Positions 9,352-18,955 are shown, counted from the first letter of the stretch. The stretch is DNA of 64,000 bases from Rhizobium sullae (GCF_025200715.1 NZ_CP104144.1:1302001-1366000), one strand, 5' to 3'. Notes: a model not told the origin generated them from the letters alone. Numbers and translations: made by a program.

Positions 9352-9654
9352 ATGGTGTCAGTCACGGATATGATTGGTGCAACCTGGCGTCTCGAAGATG
9401 CGATCCGGGAAGTGATCGCCGACCCACAGGCTTTCTCCAATGAAACCAAACCCATGAAGCAAAAGGCTAAAGTTCTGCCGCACCTTCTGGTGCAGAAGTA
9501 TCCGCATCTCTCCGATATTGAACACGAACTGCGCGGCGTTTTCGAAACCTGCCGCCTGGCCATTGATCACAAATCGATCAGTCCGGTCGTTGCGAAGGCA
9601 GCGGTTGCCATTGCCGACGAATATCGGGAGATCATCATCAAGTTGAAGCACTGA
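9352..9654 (+). CDS. Small conserved-looking protein of unknown function
   Basis: 100 residues, soluble and predicted mostly helical, no signal peptide or membrane segment. ATG 9352 is preceded by the ribosome site GGAGAGGA at 7 bases. The C-terminal part, with VVAKAAVAIADEYREIIIKLKH, looks like an amphipathic helix. I recognise no family. It stands alone between the cyd terminator and the terC-like gene. Codon use resembles the neighbours, so I take it as a real gene. Confidence 0.65.
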   Translation: MVSVTDMIGATWRLEDAIREVIADPQAFSNETKPMKQKAKVLPHLLVQKYPHLSDIEHELRGVFETCRLAIDHKSISPVVAKAAVAIADEYREIIIKLKH

Positions 9655-9690
9655 ATTCGCCTGGACGCCCGCGCCCCTAAAACTTGGGGA

Positions 9691-9755
9691 CAGGAACGTT
9701 TCCCACGCTGCATTTGCTTGACCTTGCGTTATTCATGGTTGACGCGGCGTTCCTG
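9691..9755 (+). promoter_or_regulatory. Leader inverted repeat before the TerC-family gene
   Basis: CAGGAACG at 9691-9698 is perfectly complementary to CGTTCCTG at 9748-9755, closing a 49-base interior that could fold further; a short CCCC/GGGG stem lies just 5' of it (9674-9689). The element ends 42 bases before the ATG of a TerC-family gene. TerC genes such as ykoY and alx are classic targets of the yybP-ykoY manganese riboswitch, but I could not find the characteristic GGGGAGUAG loop, so this is only a structured-leader candidate. Confidence 0.3.
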
Positions 9756-9797
9756 GGACACTAGCACGCTTCTCGAAGGCATTCTGGGGACGTTTCC

Positions 9798-10418
9798 ATG
9801 GAAATCTTTACTGCTGCGGGCCTGACTGCACTCCTGCAAGTCATCGCGATCGATCTTGTTCTTGCCGGCGACAACGCCGTCGTCATTGGCCTTGCTGCAG
9901 CCGGGCTTCCCGCCGTGCAGCGCAAGAAGGCCATTCTGGTCGGTATTCTTGCCGCCACCGTTTTGCGTATTCTGTTTGCATCCGTGACGGTTCAGCTTTT
10001 AAGCATCGTCGGCCTGCTGCTTGCCGGTGGCCTGCTGCTGCTCTGGGTCTGCTGGAAGATGTGGCGCGAACTTCGCTTGCAGCATGCGAACGGTGGCGAG
10101 TTTGGTCAGGAAGGTGCTGCCTCCACCGGGCCCAAGAAGACCTTCATGCAGGCTGCAACCCAGATCGTGATCGCCGACGTGTCGATGTCGCTCGACAACG
10201 TGCTGGCGGTTGCCGGTGCTGCCCGCGAGCACCCGACCGTGCTGGTCCTGGGCCTTGCACTGTCGATCGCCATGATGGGCGTCGCGGCGGGCATCATCGC
10301 CCGGCTGCTCAACCGCCACCGCTGGATCGCCTATGTCGGCCTGCTGATCATCCTCTACGTCGCGCTCGACATGATCCATCGCGGCATCCTGGAAGTTTGG
10401 CCGCACCTGCAGCCCTAA
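9798..10418 (+). CDS. TerC-family integral membrane protein (YjbE type)
   Basis: 206 residues with about seven membrane helices. The N-terminal motif AIDLVLAGDNAVVIGLAAAG and the internal repeat IADVSMSLDNVLAVAGAA carry the conserved acidic-Asn pairs (DN) of the TerC fold. TerC relatives are implicated in metal handling, including manganese efflux during protein export, and tellurite resistance. The length fits the YjbE subgroup. It is a single-gene unit with a hairpin-prone leader and a clear terminator. Substrate is not readable from sequence; manganese is the best inference from the family. Confidence 0.88.
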   Translation: MEIFTAAGLTALLQVIAIDLVLAGDNAVVIGLAAAGLPAVQRKKAILVGILAATVLRILFASVTVQLLSIVGLLLAGGLLLLWVCWKMWRELRLQHANGGEFGQEGAASTGPKKTFMQAATQIVIADVSMSLDNVLAVAGAAREHPTVLVLGLALSIAMMGVAAGIIARLLNRHRWIAYVGLLIILYVALDMIHRGILEVWPHLQP

Positions 10419-10443
10419 GAGCTGACGCAATTGTGATTGAGGG

Positions 10444-10469
10444 CGGATCGGCGAAAGCCGGTCCGTTTT
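10444..10469 (+). terminator. Intrinsic terminator after the TerC-family gene
   Basis: CGGATCGGC pairs with GCCGGTCCG around a GAAA tetraloop with a single G-T wobble, followed by TTTT. It starts 26 bases after the stop codon. Confidence 0.88.
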
Positions 10470-10731
10470 AATATTCCCAGAAGACAGCGATGCTCATGAG
10501 ACTGGCGATAGCGATGTCGGTCCCAACGGAACCTTCACGTGTGTGATGACCGCCTGGGAACCGCTCTGCCTGGCAGTGCTATTTTCTGCCTTGGATGCCG
10601 GCCGAACGGGGCGAGGCCTGCTTCAGGTGCGGGCGATCGAAACAACAGGTGCCGGGCGCCGCGGGACGGCGCACAAAACTCGATGCCTACGGTCAGGGTC
10701 ATCGTGCAGTGATCGAACGGACGCAATCGCG

Positions 10732-11640
10732 CTATGTTAGTTTGCCTTCAAACACCGCGCGCTCGCGGATGAGGCCCTCACCGACAATATCGAAAAACGC
10801 GCGCACGCGAGCAGTGCCCTTCAGGTCGGTATGGGTTACGATCCAGAGCTCGCCCGCCAGTTCCGCGATGGGGTCGGCGAGTGCGCGCGCCAGTTCAAGG
10901 TCGCTGTCGCCGAGATAACAGGGAAGCAGTGCAACGCCTATCCCGGCTTTGGCAGCTACCAGTTGATTGACCAGACTGCTCGTGCGATAGACAAAGGCGG
11001 CTGCCGGGGCGTGACGGCCGAGCCAGTCGGCAGCAGCGATCCCGGCCACATGTTCTTCCCAGCCAATCAACGGATTCCGGACGGCATCCGGCGCCCGCGT
11101 CAACGGCCCCCCGATGGCCTCGAGAACCATCGGTGATGCATAGAGCATCCAGCCGACATCGGCGAGTTTGCGTCCCCAAAGGTCACCTTCTCTCGGACGA
11201 ACCGGACGGAGCGCGATGTCGGCCTCGCGGCGGGACAGGCTGAGCACGCGGTTATCGATCAAGAGCTCGACGACAATCCCCGGATGCACTTGGCGGAACG
11301 CAGCGAGGTGCCGTGTCAGCATGCTGTATGCAAGCGTTTCGGAGGAAGTGACGCGCAGCTTGCCGGAGAGCTGGTGATCGCGGCCCGCAATGTCACGATC
11401 GAGCGCAAGCGTCTCGTCTTCCATCCGCTCGGCAGCGGCGGCCATTCGTTCACCGGCCTGCGTCACCTGATATGATCCACCCGGAAGGCGTTCGAACAAA
11501 CGCACGCCAAGTCTCTTTTCCAGCGCATTCAAGCGGCGAAACACGGTCGAATGATCGATAGAGAGCACGCTTGCCGCCGCTGTGAGACTGCCTGTCCTGT
11601 GCACGGCCAGGACGAGACGCAGTTCGTTCCAGTCTTCCAT
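10732..11640 (-). CDS. LysR-family transcriptional regulator
   Basis: 302 residues starting at ATG 11640 (MEDWNELRLVLAVHR), chosen because GGAGG stands five bases before it. The N-terminal helix-turn-helix reads GSLTAAASVLSIDHSTVFRRLNALE, followed by the LysR effector-binding domain. The family acts as a tetrameric DNA-binding regulator, usually of a divergent neighbour. Here the divergent gene is a glutathione S-transferase 189 bases away, the probable target. The inducer cannot be deduced. Confidence 0.88.
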   Translation of the reverse strand: MEDWNELRLVLAVHRTGSLTAAASVLSIDHSTVFRRLNALEKRLGVRLFERLPGGSYQVTQAGERMAAAAERMEDETLALDRDIAGRDHQLSGKLRVTSSETLAYSMLTRHLAAFRQVHPGIVVELLIDNRVLSLSRREADIALRPVRPREGDLWGRKLADVGWMLYASPMVLEAIGGPLTRAPDAVRNPLIGWEEHVAGIAAADWLGRHAPAAAFVYRTSSLVNQLVAAKAGIGVALLPCYLGDSDLELARALADPIAELAGELWIVTHTDLKGTARVRAFFDIVGEGLIRERAVFEGKLT

Positions 11641-11828
11641 TCCAGCCTCCATTCGAGGTCGATAACATATCACGCGCTTGCAACTGTGCAAGCAGGGCTG
11701 GCAAAACTCCAACGAGCTTTGCGTTCGTACTGGGCCTATCCTTGCGCTTGTCGAATGACCCATGGGGTCTTCGTCGAACCGCGACAGCACTCGGCACAAG
11801 AAGTGACGATTAACCGAAAGGACCCGCC

Positions 11829-12455
11829 GTGAAGCTCTACTACGCCCCCGGAACCTGCGCGCTATCCCCGCACATCGTCGCCCTGGAAGCTGGAATTCCG
11901 ATTGAACTCGAGCGGGTGGATATCCGCAAGACGCCACACCTGACCGAAGCGGGTGTGGATTTCGCTGTGATCAATCCCAATCTTTACGTACCGGCGCTAG
12001 AACTCGACGACGGCTCGGTGCTGACCGAAGGTACCGCCATCGTCCAGTTGATTGCCGACCTGAAGCCGGATGCCGGTCTGGTTCCGGCATTTGGTTCGCC
12101 GGAGCGATATCGCTTGCAGTCCTGGCTGAATTTCATCGCGACCGAACTACACAAAGTGTACAGCCCTTGGCTGTTCCACCCTGAATATGGAACCCAGGCG
12201 CAGGACGTGGCGCGCACGAAGATCACCGAGCGTCTTGAATTCGCCGAGGATCATCTCGCCAGGAGCGGGCCGTTTCTGATGGGCGATCGGTTTTCTGCTG
12301 CGGACGCCTATCTCTTCACAATCGTCGGCTGGTCCGAATTCGCGAAGATCGACCTTGCCGCTTTTCCCCACCTCCGCGACTTCATGAGCCGGGTCGGTGC
12401 GCGGCCGGCGGTTCGTGCGGCAATGGCGGCGGAAGGCATGAAGGTGGCGGCATGA
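11829..12455 (+). CDS. Glutathione S-transferase, beta class
   Basis: 208 residues. The N-terminal thioredoxin fold begins MKLYYAPGTCALSPHI with Cys10 at the position of the catalytic or mixed-disulfide Cys of beta-class enzymes; the cis-Pro region is NLYVPALELDDG and the TEGTAIVQ motif binds the gamma-glutamyl part of glutathione. The helical C-terminal domain follows with GDRFSAADAYLFT. It conjugates glutathione to electrophiles in the cytoplasm. The start is GTG with GAAAGGA upstream. The divergent LysR gene is likely its regulator; an NTF2-like gene follows. Confidence 0.9.
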   Translation: MKLYYAPGTCALSPHIVALEAGIPIELERVDIRKTPHLTEAGVDFAVINPNLYVPALELDDGSVLTEGTAIVQLIADLKPDAGLVPAFGSPERYRLQSWLNFIATELHKVYSPWLFHPEYGTQAQDVARTKITERLEFAEDHLARSGPFLMGDRFSAADAYLFTIVGWSEFAKIDLAAFPHLRDFMSRVGARPAVRAAMAAEGMKVAA

Positions 12456-12541
12456 GCAAGTTACAGTGGTTCAGCGCGGCTTTAAGTTCCAGTGTTGTCA
12501 AAGCAAAGCCGCGTAAGTGCTTTCAATGAAAGGAGACTTCC

Positions 12542-12967
12542 ATGGGCGCTCCATCCCCCGAACTTTGCAATCTCTGGCTCGCCCGCGCCTTCAACGCTCA
12601 CGATGTCGTAGCCGCGGCGGCAATGTATCATCCGGAAGCCTCGATCGTGCAGGTCGATGAGGTCCACGGCGGAACCACGATTGCCCGCGGGGCCGACGGC
12701 ATCCGCCAAACCATGGCTGCCTATATCGGCCTCAAGCCGCACATGGATGTGGTCACCCATCACACCACGATCGCCGGAGACTTCGCCATGACCCGTTCGC
12801 AATGGTTAATCAACGGCATTGACGAGGACGGCCAACCAACTGAAGTGCATCATCATGGCATGGAAGTTCACCGCCGGTTGCCCGATGGAAGCTGGGTGTT
12901 TTACCTGGATCATCCATTTGGAGCTGATCCAAGTTGGGCTGTCGGCGCACCCCCGCATACCGAATAG
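12542..12967 (+). CDS. NTF2-like (SnoaL-type) protein
   Basis: 141 residues with the alpha+beta cone fold signature of the NTF2-like superfamily: LARAFNAHDVVAAAAMYHPEA at the start and GADGIRQTMAAYIGL in the middle. Members include ketosteroid isomerase-like enzymes and binding proteins; the substrate is unknown. AAGGAGA lies eight bases before the ATG. It may be co-transcribed with the glutathione S-transferase, 86 bases upstream. Confidence 0.75.
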   Translation: MGAPSPELCNLWLARAFNAHDVVAAAAMYHPEASIVQVDEVHGGTTIARGADGIRQTMAAYIGLKPHMDVVTHHTTIAGDFAMTRSQWLINGIDEDGQPTEVHHHGMEVHRRLPDGSWVFYLDHPFGADPSWAVGAPPHTE

Positions 12968-12978
12968 CGATGCCGCCA

Positions 12979-14970
12979 TCATCGACGCGCCTGCTGCCGC
13001 GTGAGCAGCCAAATCAGATACGGGCCGCCGATCAGCGCGGCAAAGAGCCCTACGGGAACCTGATAGGGATAGATGACGACACGCGAGAGCCAATCGGCGA
13101 AAATCAGAACGGCGGCACCGATAAGGATGCTTGCCGCAAGCTGATGCGCCTCTTTCTGGAAGCCCATCAATCTCGCAAGATGCGGGGCCATCAGACCCGT
13201 CAGGCTGAGAGGACCAACGAGGTAGGAAGCAATGGCCGTCATGAGTGCTGCGATCGTTGCAAGGACAAGGCGGCTTATGCTCACTGAAAGGCCGAAGGCG
13301 CGAGCCGCCGAACCGCCGAGCGGCAGGATGGTCAACCATCGGCTCAGGAAAGGTAGCGGCGCTGCCAGAACGGCCAAGGCGGCCACGGCGGTCCATGCGT
13401 CGAACGGTCCCGCCCGATTTGTCGAGCCCGAAAGCCAGGTCAGAAGGGTGTAGCCGCGCATGTCGCCCTGCGCGAGGACCATCGTCACGACCGCCATAGA
13501 AAAGGCGCTGATGGCGATGCCGGCAAGCAGCATGCGCTCCGGAGCAAACTGCGCGCGCGCCGCAATCGCGATCATGATGAGCAAGGAGGTAAACGCACCC
13601 AGCGCCATCGCGGTCAGCATGACTGTCGGCGACGGAAAGCCGAAAATGAAGAGGGCAACCGTGAGCCCTGCCCCGCCGCCGGCGCTGACGCCCGATACTT
13701 CCGGACTGGCAATCGGATTGCCGGTCACGCGCTGCATGATGAAACCTGCCGTTGCCAGCATCGCACCCGCACCGCCGGCGGCAGCCGTGCGCGGCAGGCG
13801 AAACGGCAGGAGGTCCGCGAAAAGCGCGCCGCTTGCGATGTGCCATCCGTCATCGGCGGGAGCCACCATCAATGCGAGCGCAATGACCCCCGTGAGTGCG
13901 ACCAGCAGCACAACCAAGCCGGCGGAAGGCTTGCGGATGCGGCGAAAAGCAGAGGGAGACTGAGGTGCGACCGCCGAGAAGGAATGAATGCGCGGCAGCA
14001 GGTAAAGCAGCAGCGGACCGCCGAGAAGTGCCGTTGCTGCTCCCGCAGGCGCAAGATCGGTGAAGCCGGGGCCTAGCAGCTGCGTGATGCAGTCGGTAAA
14101 AAACAGCAACCCGGCGCCCGTCAGCGGCGCTGCTATCATGATTTGTCCGGTGGTTCGCGCGCCGGCGAGGCGCGCGATCGTCGGCGCCGCAAGCCCCATG
14201 AAGCCAATGATTCCCACACGAGCGGTGACCGAAGCCGAGAGCCAGACCGCCAAAGCCAGCACCGCAAAACGCGTCGCACGAAGAGCCACGCCGAGGCTTC
14301 TTGCTCCCGTATCATCCAGCGACAAAACTCTGAGTGGCCGAATAAGCAAGGCGGCGGCGGTGAAGCCGATCGCAAGCCGCGGCGCGAGCGAAATGACTCC
14401 GTCCCAGTCCTGCTGGCTGAGCGACCCGGCACCCCAGATGTAGATCGACATCGCATATTCGCCGCGGGCGAGGACGACGGCAACGCTGAGGGCCGACGCA
14501 ATCAGCGTGATGATCATGCCCGATAGAGCGACGGTTACCGGATCGAGCCCGCGCCGCCAGCTCAAAGCCAGGACGATGGCGACGGCGGCAAGCCCGCCTG
14601 CAAAGGCCGCAAGCTCGCGCGAGATGCCCGGCAACGGGGGTGAAAAACTCATCGCCAGCGTGAGCGCCAGCTCAGCACCGGAAGCGATACCCAACGTCGA
14701 GGCGTCGGCGATCGGGTTGCGCAGAACTCTCTGCAGAAGCAGGCCGGAAAGCCCAAGAGCAGCGCCGGCGATCAGCGAAAGCACGGCGCGTGGCATCAAG
14801 CTCTGCCAGAGCAGGATTGAGTCAAGCGCTGCCTCATCGTCTGGAAGCCTGGGGCGAAGCAGGACGAGCAGCGCGAACGCGACAAGGCAAAGGCCCGCCA
14901 GCACGAAACCGGCTGCAAACGGCTGCCGGGTTTGGCATGCAGCAATCGTGCGGTCAGCCATTCCATGCAT
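12979..14970 (-). CDS. fhuB: Ferrichrome-type siderophore ABC permease, fused double permease
   Basis: About 663 residues made of two homologous BtuC/FecCD-type permease halves, some twenty membrane helices in total. Each half has the family motif, for example GLLLQRVLRNPIADASTLGIASGA in the first (abbreviated region) and QRVTGNPIASPEVSGVSAG in the second. This fused organisation is that of FhuB, near 660 residues in E. coli. I choose ATG 14970 because GGAGG is nine bases upstream; it overlaps the end of the binding-protein gene by 17 bases. It imports iron(III)-hydroxamates through the inner membrane with the adjacent ATPase and binding protein. Confidence 0.9.
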   Translation of the reverse strand: MHGMADRTIAACQTRQPFAAGFVLAGLCLVAFALLVLLRPRLPDDEAALDSILLWQSLMPRAVLSLIAGAALGLSGLLLQRVLRNPIADASTLGIASGAELALTLAMSFSPPLPGISRELAAFAGGLAAVAIVLALSWRRGLDPVTVALSGMIITLIASALSVAVVLARGEYAMSIYIWGAGSLSQQDWDGVISLAPRLAIGFTAAALLIRPLRVLSLDDTGARSLGVALRATRFAVLALAVWLSASVTARVGIIGFMGLAAPTIARLAGARTTGQIMIAAPLTGAGLLFFTDCITQLLGPGFTDLAPAGAATALLGGPLLLYLLPRIHSFSAVAPQSPSAFRRIRKPSAGLVVLLVALTGVIALALMVAPADDGWHIASGALFADLLPFRLPRTAAAGGAGAMLATAGFIMQRVTGNPIASPEVSGVSAGGGAGLTVALFIFGFPSPTVMLTAMALGAFTSLLIMIAIAARAQFAPERMLLAGIAISAFSMAVVTMVLAQGDMRGYTLLTWLSGSTNRAGPFDAWTAVAALAVLAAPLPFLSRWLTILPLGGSAARAFGLSVSISRLVLATIAALMTAIASYLVGPLSLTGLMAPHLARLMGFQKEAHQLAASILIGAAVLIFADWLSRVVIYPYQVPVGLFAALIGGPYLIWLLTRQQARR

Positions 14971-15835
14971 CGGAAAGCGCCTCCGCGAGAAGATCAGCAA
15001 AACGCATCGCTGCCGGTAGCGCGCCGTAGGGGTTGATGGAACCGAGCCTCATCACCCGGCCTTCACGAACGGCAGGAAGCGCGTTCCAGAAGGCGCTGGC
15101 GCTCAAAGTCGCCAGCGCATCTTCGGGGTGCGGCGGGATCAGGACGATCCAGGCATCCGGCATGGCGGCGAGCGTCTCGATCCCGACCGGCGCCGTGGCG
15201 GAATAGCTGGTCGCGCCCTGCCAGGCATTCGTCAGCCCTGTGCGGTTCAGGACGGCACCGAACATGCTGTCTGAACCGAAGACGCGATAGTGGCGCGAAT
15301 CGCCGAGATTGATCGGGATGACGGGACGCCCGTCGCCTTGAGAAAAGATGGCGCGATAGCGCTGAAGTTTCGCAGCCAGTTCTTCCGTGAGCTGCCTTGC
15401 GGCCTCAAGCTGAAGCCGTTCACCGATTGCCAATGTCGTCTGCTGCGCAAGTGCGTATGGGTCTTCGCCCGGTTTGTAGATCGCGTGATTTTCAACCGAT
15501 GCGATCGGGCTCATGCGTGCATCCGCCCAGGCATAGAAATTCGAGTTGAAGATCAGGTCGGGTCTGGCGAAACGCAGCACTTCGAAATTCGGTGTGCCCC
15601 GCAGTCCCAGGTCGGAAACAGATGCCGGAATCTCGGGCTTCACCACGACCTGGCGGAACTGACGGAGCTCGGTTCCGGCAACTACATTTGCGCCGATTGC
15701 AAGCAGCGTTTCGAGCAGCGCCCAGTCAAGCGTCGCGACCCGTGGCGCGTCAGCCGCCCTGACAAAAGGCGGCGTTGCGAGCACAGCTGTCAGCGCCATG
15801 AACTGCCTGCGGGTAAAGTGCGCTATGGCCGTCAC
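14954..15835 (-). CDS. fhuD: Iron-siderophore periplasmic binding protein (FhuD-like)
   Basis: 293 residues. The N terminus shows a twin-arginine signal, TRRQFMALTAVLAT, so export by Tat is likely. The body matches the FecB/FhuD class with LDWALLETLLAIGANVVAG near the start and a two-lobed architecture. It captures the ferric siderophore and delivers it to the permease. The start is a GTG that overlaps the stop of the ATPase gene (GTGA), showing translational coupling. It stands between the ATPase and the double permease, the same order as fhuC-fhuD-fhuB. Confidence 0.88.
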   Translation of the reverse strand: MTAIAHFTRRQFMALTAVLATPPFVRAADAPRVATLDWALLETLLAIGANVVAGTELRQFRQVVVKPEIPASVSDLGLRGTPNFEVLRFARPDLIFNSNFYAWADARMSPIASVENHAIYKPGEDPYALAQQTTLAIGERLQLEAARQLTEELAAKLQRYRAIFSQGDGRPVIPINLGDSRHYRVFGSDSMFGAVLNRTGLTNAWQGATSYSATAPVGIETLAAMPDAWIVLIPPHPEDALATLSASAFWNALPAVREGRVMRLGSINPYGALPAAMRFADLLAEALSDAWNG

Positions 15836-16611
15836 AGCAGATAGCTGACGGGTTCGCCGCGTGCCGGATGCGAAAAAACGCCCATGCCGACGCCGAAAAT
15901 CGCGTGCAGCAGGTCGGCGTGCATGATCTCAGCCGGCGTTCCCTGCGCGGTGATGCGCCCGCGGTTGAGCGCGATGATCTCGTCACAATAGCGCGCAGCA
16001 AGGTTGATGTCGTGCAGCACGATCACGACGCTCAATCCGCGCTCATGGCTCAGCGACTGGACGAGCGAAAGCACGGATGCCTGGTGCGCGAGGTCGAGCG
16101 CCGAGGTAGGCTCGTCAAGCAGTAGGCAGCGGGCGTTCTGCGCCAGCATCATGGCGATCCAGGCGCGCTGGCGCTCGCCGCCGGACATGTTCGCCACCAT
16201 TCTGTCGCTGAATTCATCAAGATCCGTTCGTGATATGGCGTCATCGACCAAATCACGATCCACTTTTCCGAACCGGCCAAGCGTGCCATGCCATGGAAAG
16301 CGGCCGAGCGAAACAAGCTCGCGCACCGTCATGCCGTCGGTTGCCGGCGTGAATTGCGGCATATAGGCGATGTTGCGCGCAAAGGCGCGGCCGCCCCATT
16401 CCGCCGCCGCTCTGCCCGCAAGCGTGAGTGTGCCGGAGACGGGCGCGATCTGTCGGGCGATGATTTTCATGAGCGTGCTCTTGCCGGAGCCGTTCGGTCC
16501 GACGAGCCCGTAGATGCGCCCGTGCTGCAATGTCAGATCGATGCCCGAAAGGATCGTCCTTGCGCCCGCCGCATAGCCGATGCCCGACATCGTCAAAAAG
16601 GGTGTGGACAC
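15832..16611 (-). CDS. fhuC: Siderophore ABC transporter ATPase (FhuC-like)
   Basis: About 259 residues from GTG 16611, which has GGAGG eight bases upstream and fits the family start better than the ATG 45 bases earlier. Walker A is GPNGSGKST, the signature is MSGGERQRAWIAMML and Walker B is CLLLDEPTSALD. It powers uptake of ferric hydroxamates. It lies 95 bases after the TonB receptor and couples by a 4-base overlap to the binding-protein gene. Confidence 0.9.
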   Translation of the reverse strand: MSTPFLTMSGIGYAAGARTILSGIDLTLQHGRIYGLVGPNGSGKSTLMKIIARQIAPVSGTLTLAGRAAAEWGGRAFARNIAYMPQFTPATDGMTVRELVSLGRFPWHGTLGRFGKVDRDLVDDAISRTDLDEFSDRMVANMSGGERQRAWIAMMLAQNARCLLLDEPTSALDLAHQASVLSLVQSLSHERGLSVVIVLHDINLAARYCDEIIALNRGRITAQGTPAEIMHADLLHAIFGVGMGVFSHPARGEPVSYLL

Positions 16612-16705
16612 GATCAAAACCTCCGCTGCCGCATAAAAAAGCATTCGGGAGGGCAAATACCCTTCCGCCTCGCGTTTCCTGCAAAACTATACTTCGATTG
16701 TCAAC

Positions 16706-18892
16706 TTACCACTTCTTGCTGAGTTTGAAGGTGATCGTGCGCGCATCGCCGTAGCCGCAGACCGTCAGCCCTCGGCAAGCCGTGACATATTCCTTGTCGA
16801 ATATGTTGGCGACGTTGAGAGAGGCGCCCCAGTTTTCCTTCTCGTAGCGGATTGCTGCATCGAAGACCGTGGCGGCGGGGACCTTCTTGGTATTGGCTTC
16901 GTCTGCCCAGGACCAGCCCTGATAGCGGACACCTGCGCCAAAGCTCATGCCCTCGAAGACACCTGTCGTCAGCGTATAATCGACCCAGAGCGAAGCGGTA
17001 ACCTTAGGCACGACATAGAGCGAGTTGCCGACGAGCGCCGGGTTGCCTGCATTTTCGAGGACTTCCGTGTCGGTATACGCGATGGAACCGAGCGCCTTCC
17101 AGTTCTGGTTGACGTTCACCTTGCCTTCGAGTTCGGCGCCGCGCGACTCGACCTTGCCGAGCTGGGTCTGAGCGAAGGTCACCGGATTGCTGACTGCGTT
17201 GTTCCGCTTGGTTATATGGAAGAGCGATGCAGTCAACGAGCCGTCAATGAACGTCGGATCGTATTTGATGCCACCCTCGAACTGCTGGCCTTCTTCCGGC
17301 TTGAGCGGCCCGGAAACGCCGGTGCCGATCAGCGGGTTGAAGAAAGTTGCCGCGCTGAAATAAGGTGTCAGACCGTTTTCGAATTCATAAGCAAGGCCTA
17401 CGCGGCCGCTCACAGCGCTATCGTTCGAGGCATAGGTGGTTCCAACGACAGCATCCGAATTGGTATCGACGTAGTCATAGCGGCCATTGAGCGTCAGCAG
17501 CCAACCGTCGCCGAAATGGATGCGGTCCTGAGCATAGACGCCGATCTGCTTCTGAGTCACGACTTGATCGATCCCAACGCCATTTGCCGGCTGCGGCAGT
17601 CCGTAGATTGGGTCCGTCGCGCTGATCGGCGTTGCGGTGATCGGCCAGGTCGGCCACTTCTGAATATGATCCAACCTATAATATTTATAGTCGACGCCTG
17701 CGAGCAGATTGTGCGTCGCGCCGCCGAGTTCTGCTTCGCCCTCAAGCCGGTTGTCGATCGCAAAAGTATCGACGGCCGAGCGGCCTTCGAAGCCGATGCG
17801 GGCGAGCAGGTAGTTCGGCCCAGCCGGGACACCGCCGACCCAACCGTTGAGATACGGGCCGATTTCATGCTTATCGAGGTGGCCGTAACGGAAGTTCTGC
17901 GAGAATTTGACGCCGTTGTCGAATTCGTGCTCGAACTCGTAACCAATCATCTTCTGCACATAGCTGCCGTCGTCGATATCCGGCTCGCCGTAAAAAGCGT
18001 CACGGTCGATCTTGCCGAAGGGCGCGTCCTCAACGGTGCCGACATAAGGGAAGAAACCGTTACCGGTGTGCACTTGGTCGAGACCGGAAAGGTAGGCCCA
18101 GGCGGTAAAGCGAGTGGAAGCATCCGGCGAGACGGTGATCTGCGGCATGATGAAGCCGCGCAGGTCCTCCGAGAAATCCGAATAATTGTCGCCGCCGGCA
18201 ACCTTGCCGGTGATGCGGTAGGTCATCGTCTCGCTCGAGCCGACCTTGTCGGAGACGTCGAAGCCTGTGAAGGCGTTGCCGTTACTGTTGATGCCGATGT
18301 CGGTATAAAAGAGCGGCTCGTCCAGCGGTCGCTTGCGGACCAGGTTGACGATGCCGCCGGGATTGGCACCTCCGTAAAGAACAGACGCCGGGCCTTTCAA
18401 TACCTCGACGCGCTCCAGCATGAACGGATCGAGCTGAAATCCGCCGAAACCGTAACTGAAGAGCGTGAGGTTATCGAGGAAGACGCCCGTCTGTGTCGCG
18501 TCGAAGCCACGGATGTAGAACCAGTCGGTGTCGCCGTCGGTGCCGAAAGGTTGAGTGGTCACGCCCGGAGTATAGCGCAGTGCCTCATCCACCTTGTTCA
18601 CGACACCGCGGTCATTCATCTCCTCAGCCCCGACAACCGAGACAGACTGCGGTATCTCATTCAAAGGCGTGTCCGACTTGGAACCCGTCGCAGAGCGCTT
18701 CGCCGCATAACTGTTCACCGGGCTCGTCGCGGTTGCCTCGGAGTCGCCACTTCCTGCCTCCCCCTGGATGACGACTGGTTTCAGTTCGGTTGTTTCCTGC
18801 GCCCCTGCCGGCATCGCGGCCGCCAGCCCGATGGCGGCAACACCGGTCAATAGTTGCGCCTGGAAGATAAGCCCCTTGGTTTGCCCACCCAT
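16706..18892 (-). CDS. fhuA: TonB-dependent siderophore receptor (FhuA-like)
   Basis: 728 residues with a cleavable signal (LLTGVAAIGLAAAMPAGAQ), a plug domain with SDTPLNEIPQSVSVV and VLYGGANPGGIVNLVRKRP, and a 22-strand barrel ending in an aromatic residue (FKLSKKW), as required for outer-membrane insertion. It matches the ferrichrome/hydroxamate receptor group (FhuA/FoxA/FpvA-like). The following genes encode its ATPase, binding protein and permease. An IRO-like iron operator lies 64 bases upstream, so iron repression is expected. Which siderophore it binds is unknown. Confidence 0.9.
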   Translation of the reverse strand: MGGQTKGLIFQAQLLTGVAAIGLAAAMPAGAQETTELKPVVIQGEAGSGDSEATATSPVNSYAAKRSATGSKSDTPLNEIPQSVSVVGAEEMNDRGVVNKVDEALRYTPGVTTQPFGTDGDTDWFYIRGFDATQTGVFLDNLTLFSYGFGGFQLDPFMLERVEVLKGPASVLYGGANPGGIVNLVRKRPLDEPLFYTDIGINSNGNAFTGFDVSDKVGSSETMTYRITGKVAGGDNYSDFSEDLRGFIMPQITVSPDASTRFTAWAYLSGLDQVHTGNGFFPYVGTVEDAPFGKIDRDAFYGEPDIDDGSYVQKMIGYEFEHEFDNGVKFSQNFRYGHLDKHEIGPYLNGWVGGVPAGPNYLLARIGFEGRSAVDTFAIDNRLEGEAELGGATHNLLAGVDYKYYRLDHIQKWPTWPITATPISATDPIYGLPQPANGVGIDQVVTQKQIGVYAQDRIHFGDGWLLTLNGRYDYVDTNSDAVVGTTYASNDSAVSGRVGLAYEFENGLTPYFSAATFFNPLIGTGVSGPLKPEEGQQFEGGIKYDPTFIDGSLTASLFHITKRNNAVSNPVTFAQTQLGKVESRGAELEGKVNVNQNWKALGSIAYTDTEVLENAGNPALVGNSLYVVPKVTASLWVDYTLTTGVFEGMSFGAGVRYQGWSWADEANTKKVPAATVFDAAIRYEKENWGASLNVANIFDKEYVTACRGLTVCGYGDARTITFKLSKKW

Positions 18893-18955
18893 ATTCGTTT
18901 ACCCCACTTGCACCGCGAAGCTTTGAATACCGCGGCCAATGCCCATTTTGATAAG

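Noticed and set aside
9661..9797. yybP-ykoY manganese riboswitch upstream of the TerC-family gene
   Set aside because: Context is right and a stem exists, but the conserved loop sequence was not found, so it is kept only as a leader candidate.
17216..18853. Long plus-strand ORF of 545 codons
   Set aside because: It lies entirely antisense to the TonB receptor gene, has no recognisable domain and is the usual GC-rich shadow frame.
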